NCBI GenBank assembly: GCA_016764535.1
Contig: JAESRR010000064.1
Coordinates: 1,002-10,432, forward strand
Length of the DNA stretch: 9,431 nucleotides
Source of the DNA: Cohaesibacteraceae bacterium
Lineage (GTDB): Bacteria > Pseudomonadota > Alphaproteobacteria > Rhizobiales > Cohaesibacteraceae
Direction of reading: 5' to 3'
The notes below the pieces were generated by a model. That model was given only the letters and a program-made list of their open reading frames with translations. It made no database searches and had not been told where the DNA came from. Shown piece after piece: positions 7,324 to 9,431 of this stretch (position 1 is the first letter of the stretch; the number at the start of each line of letters is the position of its first letter). Made by a program: the position numbers and the translations under genes.

Positions 7324-8553
7324 TTAACGCATTGTTGAACGATTGGCGTCAGTAGGTGGTTCGGATTGGAAATCTGCAATTGGTGTTAACGAATTCCTAT
7401 GCATTCGGCAATTGAGCAATGCCCGTTCGTAAAGGGTCGACATGTGTGACGTCATTACTTCAACTGAAAACAAGGATCTTATTTCTATAGAAAGCGAGAT
7501 GGCTCTGTCGGCAGCAGAATCCTGATCGTCCAAATTGGATTGCATGGCGATTGAGAGGGCTTCCACGTTTCCCGGAGGGATCAAGTGCTTGCTGTGGTTT
7601 GCAAAAATTTCCGGTATGCCTCCCACTGATGTAGCGATCAGCGGCATTTGAGCAGCAATAGTCTCCAATACTATATAAGGCATGGATTCCGCTCTCGAAG
7701 GGACGACATTGGTTCGCGCGAGGCTAAAGGCCTGCCGTGCGGGCATCGGGTCATGAAAAGTGATATATTTTTCCAAACCCAGTTCAATGGAGAGGTTTTG
7801 GTAACGCAATCTGTCCGGTCCATCACCAACCATATGTGCGGTGGCATTGAAGCCGTTTGCATGCAAATTGGCTATGGCCTTGATGAATACATCAGTACCC
7901 TTGATGTCCCGCATCATGCCAATATACAAAAAATCCGCTATTGACCCGTCGCCTTTGGGTGCGACCGGCTCAAACTCACTGGCGCGCAATCCGTTATATG
8001 CAAATCCCCAGGGCACTTGTGGATGCCCAACCTTGGCACCATAAGCCCGCATTTCATAATCGCCAACAAATATCAAACTGTCTGTGATTTTTTCCATCAT
8101 TCGTTCGATGAAAAAAAATACACGACCCTTCAAACTGGTGCGTGAAAAATGCAGCATGCCACCATGCGGGCAATAGAATCGCACGATTTTCCGACCCATG
8201 AGCCGTAGCAAGGTAGCGCTGAGCCTGCCCAGTACGCCACCTTTTGATCCATGGGCATGCATCACATCGGGACGCATGTCTGCCATACATTTTATCATAC
8301 GAAAAAGAGCAGGAATATCGCCGGGGCCGGGAGTTTCAGGTATCGGAAATCGAACAATGCCAAGTTTGAAATCGCCACTTGCTTCTGCAATTTTCCGGCT
8401 CTCAAAATCTCCGCCGGTTTTAGAATCAAGAATCAATCCAACTTCAAGACCATTGCGTGCCTGTTCGTGGGCCAAATCAAGAATGTGTCGAAAAATCCCG
8501 CCAATGGGCGCGCGAACACAATGTACCACACGCATGGGCCTTGTTGATTGCAT
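7324..8553 (-). CDS. Family-4 glycosyltransferase of polysaccharide synthesis
   Basis: A 409-residue GT-B fold, retaining glycosyltransferase of the GT4 group, expected to add a sugar to the lipid-linked repeat unit at the cytoplasmic face. The N-terminal half has the glycine-rich acceptor loop 'RAPIGGIFRHILDLA' (14-28) and 'HAHGSKGGVLGRL' (99-111). The C-terminal half has 'FLYIGMMRDIKGTDVFIKA' (208-226), 'GDGPDR' (243-248) and the E-x7-E donor motif from Glu289 to Glu297 in 'SRAESMPYIVLE', followed by 'ATSVGGIPE'. There is no signal peptide or membrane segment. ATG 8553 has GGAGG 5 bases upstream. The last 30 residues, after the fold, are polar and unmatched. It follows the export gene after 36 bases and precedes the transferase closely, so it is in one operon. 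Donor and acceptor sugars cannot be read from sequence. Confidence 0.9.
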   Translation of the reverse strand: MQSTRPMRVVHCVRAPIGGIFRHILDLAHEQARNGLEVGLILDSKTGGDFESRKIAEASGDFKLGIVRFPIPETPGPGDIPALFRMIKCMADMRPDVMHAHGSKGGVLGRLSATLLRLMGRKIVRFYCPHGGMLHFSRTSLKGRVFFFIERMMEKITDSLIFVGDYEMRAYGAKVGHPQVPWGFAYNGLRASEFEPVAPKGDGSIADFLYIGMMRDIKGTDVFIKAIANLHANGFNATAHMVGDGPDRLRYQNLSIELGLEKYITFHDPMPARQAFSLARTNVVPSRAESMPYIVLETIAAQMPLIATSVGGIPEIFANHSKHLIPPGNVEALSIAMQSNLDDQDSAADRAISLSIEIRSLFSVEVMTSHMSTLYERALLNCRMHRNSLTPIADFQSEPPTDANRSTMR

Positions 8554-8554
8554 T

Positions 8555-8571
8555 GCAGCCTCCCGAGCTGC
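8555..8571 (-). promoter_or_regulatory. Hairpin presenting the ribosome-binding site of the glycosyltransferase
   Basis: In the - strand transcript, GCAGC (8571-8567) pairs with GCTGC (8559-8555) around the 7-base loop TCGGGAG. The Shine-Dalgarno bases GGAGG lie in this loop and run into the stem, 5 bases before ATG 8553. The stem is GC-rich. It may limit ribosome access or present a GGA loop to an RNA-binding protein such as CsrA; that is inference. Confidence 0.4.
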
Positions 8572-8589
8572 CAGGCAAGACCCGTATTT

Positions 8590-9150
8590 TTATAAAAGAC
8601 GTTCTTTGACGTATATTGTATCGCCGGGTCGCACTGGATCAGTCAAGCGTACGCGGCCGGTTATGATTTTCCCGTTAACATTTCGCGTAATATCCACGTA
8701 TCGCTGGGACGCCCTGGCAGTGAAACCGCCTGCCACAGCAATGGCATTTTGGACTGTCATGCCGGCCACATATATATATTGACCTGAACTGTTCACTTCT
8801 CCCAGAATGAAAAACGGTCGATATTGTGCAACTTCCACAGTTACATCCGGTGTCCGAATAAATCCGTTTGCCAGCTGTCGTGCAATCGATAGTTCGACTT
8901 CCCCGGTGGTGGCCCCTCTTGCGGCAACGGCTCCGATTAACGGCATGGACAAATATCCGGCCTGATCAACGGTATAGTCATTGCTCAGGTCTGCCTGATC
9001 AAATACAACAACCCTGAGGCGGTCTCCGGAATCAAGTGTATATGGCTGCGTTAAAACCTTGTGGAACGCACTACCTGCAGGGCGATATGAGGAACAGGCA
9101 CTTAAGGTCACTGCAAGGCAAATTACTACTAATAGAAAACGGGCGTACAT
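8590..9150 (-). CDS. Wza/GumB-type polysaccharide export lipoprotein
   Basis: A 186-residue lipoprotein of the polysaccharide biosynthesis/export family. The N-terminus is a lipoprotein signal with 'TLSAC' and the lipidated Cys at 19; Ser at +2 predicts outer-membrane sorting. The Poly_export domain runs from about 36 to 110 ('YTLDSGDRLRVVVFDQADLS', 'YTVDQAGYLSMPLIGAV', 'DVTVEVAQYRPFFILGEV'), followed by one SLBB-like segment ('GQYIYVAGMTVQNAIAVAGGF') and 'GDTIYVKERLL' at the end. It is far shorter than E. coli Wza (about 379 residues) and lacks the C-terminal amphipathic helix that forms the outer-membrane pore there; in size it resembles GumB. ATG 9150 is preceded only by a weak GGTGA. It is the first gene of the - strand operon. 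Confidence 0.9.
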   Translation of the reverse strand: MYARFLLVVICLAVTLSACSSYRPAGSAFHKVLTQPYTLDSGDRLRVVVFDQADLSNDYTVDQAGYLSMPLIGAVAARGATTGEVELSIARQLANGFIRTPDVTVEVAQYRPFFILGEVNSSGQYIYVAGMTVQNAIAVAGGFTARASQRYVDITRNVNGKIITGRVRLTDPVRPGDTIYVKERLL

Positions 9151-9345
9151 TCTGTCACCGGAGTTATGGAATCATACGTTCCAGTAACGTGAATTGTAGT
9201 TAATGAAGCGTAAAACTTTACCAGGTCGTATATATAATTTTGTGGGCTGCTCGTATTAATTAGTTTGCATCATCGCCCAATGTTAACTCCGCGGTTACCA
9301 TAAACTGTCAAACTGATCCCAGTAATTGTCTGGAGTCAGAGTATT
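9151..9345. promoter_or_regulatory. Divergent intergenic region of the polysaccharide locus
   Basis: 195 AT-rich bases separate the export gene (-) from a + strand gene. The region contains a perfect + strand TATAAT (9233-9238) without a good -35, an inverted repeat ACGTT-N5-AACGT (9176-9190), TAAC-N6-GTTA (9284-9297), and an 8-bp inverted pair CGGAGTTA (9159-9166) and TAACTCCG (9284-9291). It is the likely control point of the locus; no single element is proven. Confidence 0.5.
9253..9280 (-). promoter_or_regulatory. Candidate promoter of the polysaccharide operon
   Basis: On the - strand TTGGGC (9280-9275) is followed after 16 bases by TAATAC (9258-9253), about 100 bases before the export gene. 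The boxes are moderate matches; the call rests on position and spacing. Confidence 0.3.
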
Positions 9346-9431
9346 ATGCCTTCTCGAAACACAAATTCAAACGGTCCGGTTGAATTGAGTTTGCCCGCTC
9401 TTTTAGCTTGCCTGAAACAGGCGCGCTGGAA
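9346..9431 (+). CDS. 5' end of a gene, possibly a Wzz/GumC-type chain-length protein
   Basis: An ATG at 9346 opens a frame that is uninterrupted to the window end (28 full codons). GGAG at 9332-9335 lies 10 bases upstream, a little far but usable. The translation begins 'MPSRNTNSNGPVELSLPALL' and goes on with 'ACLKQARW', that is, a polar start and then a Leu-rich stretch ending in Lys, Arg and Trp. Many Wzz/GumC-type polysaccharide co-polymerases begin this way just before the first membrane helix, and such a partner is expected beside an export lipoprotein. That is only a suggestion; too little of the protein is visible to name it. It is transcribed away from the export operon. Confidence 0.5.
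   Translation, partial: MPSRNTNSNGPVELSLPALLACLKQARW

Noticed and set aside
8198..8782. Long + strand open frame (194 codons) across the export/glycosyltransferase junction
   Set aside because: It lies antisense to two well-supported genes, has no ribosome-binding site or family resemblance, and its composition is that expected of a shadow frame.

Overview
The window looks like chromosome of an alphaproteobacterium of moderate GC content. The evidence is gene order. A ubiquinol-cytochrome c chaperone tail, a YceD/DUF177 protein, plsX, fabH, ihfA and a MerR-type regulator lie in a row on the + strand, with a tRNA-Pro behind them. This order is familiar from alphaproteobacteria. Gammaproteobacteria instead have rpmF between yceD and plsX, and no ribosomal L32 gene is present here. 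I cannot name a genus.

Region 1 (1-4204, + strand) is a core housekeeping cluster. The chaperone tail serves assembly of respiratory complex III. YceD is linked to 23S rRNA and ribosome biogenesis. PlsX makes acyl-phosphate for phospholipid synthesis and FabH starts type II fatty-acid synthesis. IhfA is the alpha subunit of the DNA-bending factor IHF. The MerR-type gene is uncharacterised. Several genes overlap by 4 bases (ATGA at yceD, TTGA at fabH), which points to translational coupling. A separate promoter probably lies before ihfA.

Region 2 (4205-4445) holds tRNA-Pro(GGG) on the - strand with encoded CCA and a recognisable promoter. It separates the housekeeping cluster from the accessory-type genes.

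Region 3 (4446-9150, - strand) is a cell-surface polysaccharide operon. In transcription order it encodes a short Wza/GumB-type export lipoprotein, a family-4 glycosyltransferase, a polyprenyl-phosphate hexose-1-phosphate transferase (WcaJ/WbaP type) and a Wzy/O-antigen-ligase-type membrane protein. A Wzx/Wzy-dependent route fits best. The transferase loads the first sugar on undecaprenyl phosphate, the glycosyltransferase extends it, the Wzy-type protein polymerises it in the periplasm, and the lipoprotein helps carry it through the outer membrane. No flippase and only one extending glycosyltransferase are in view, so the pathway must continue elsewhere, probably to the right.

Region 4 (9151-9431) is a divergent intergenic region followed by the first codons of a + strand gene, possibly the chain-length/co-polymerase partner. 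I found no CRISPR array, insertion sequence, phage gene or defence system. The known families explain most of the sequence. The most interesting leftovers are small regulatory structures and a few residue-level oddities.
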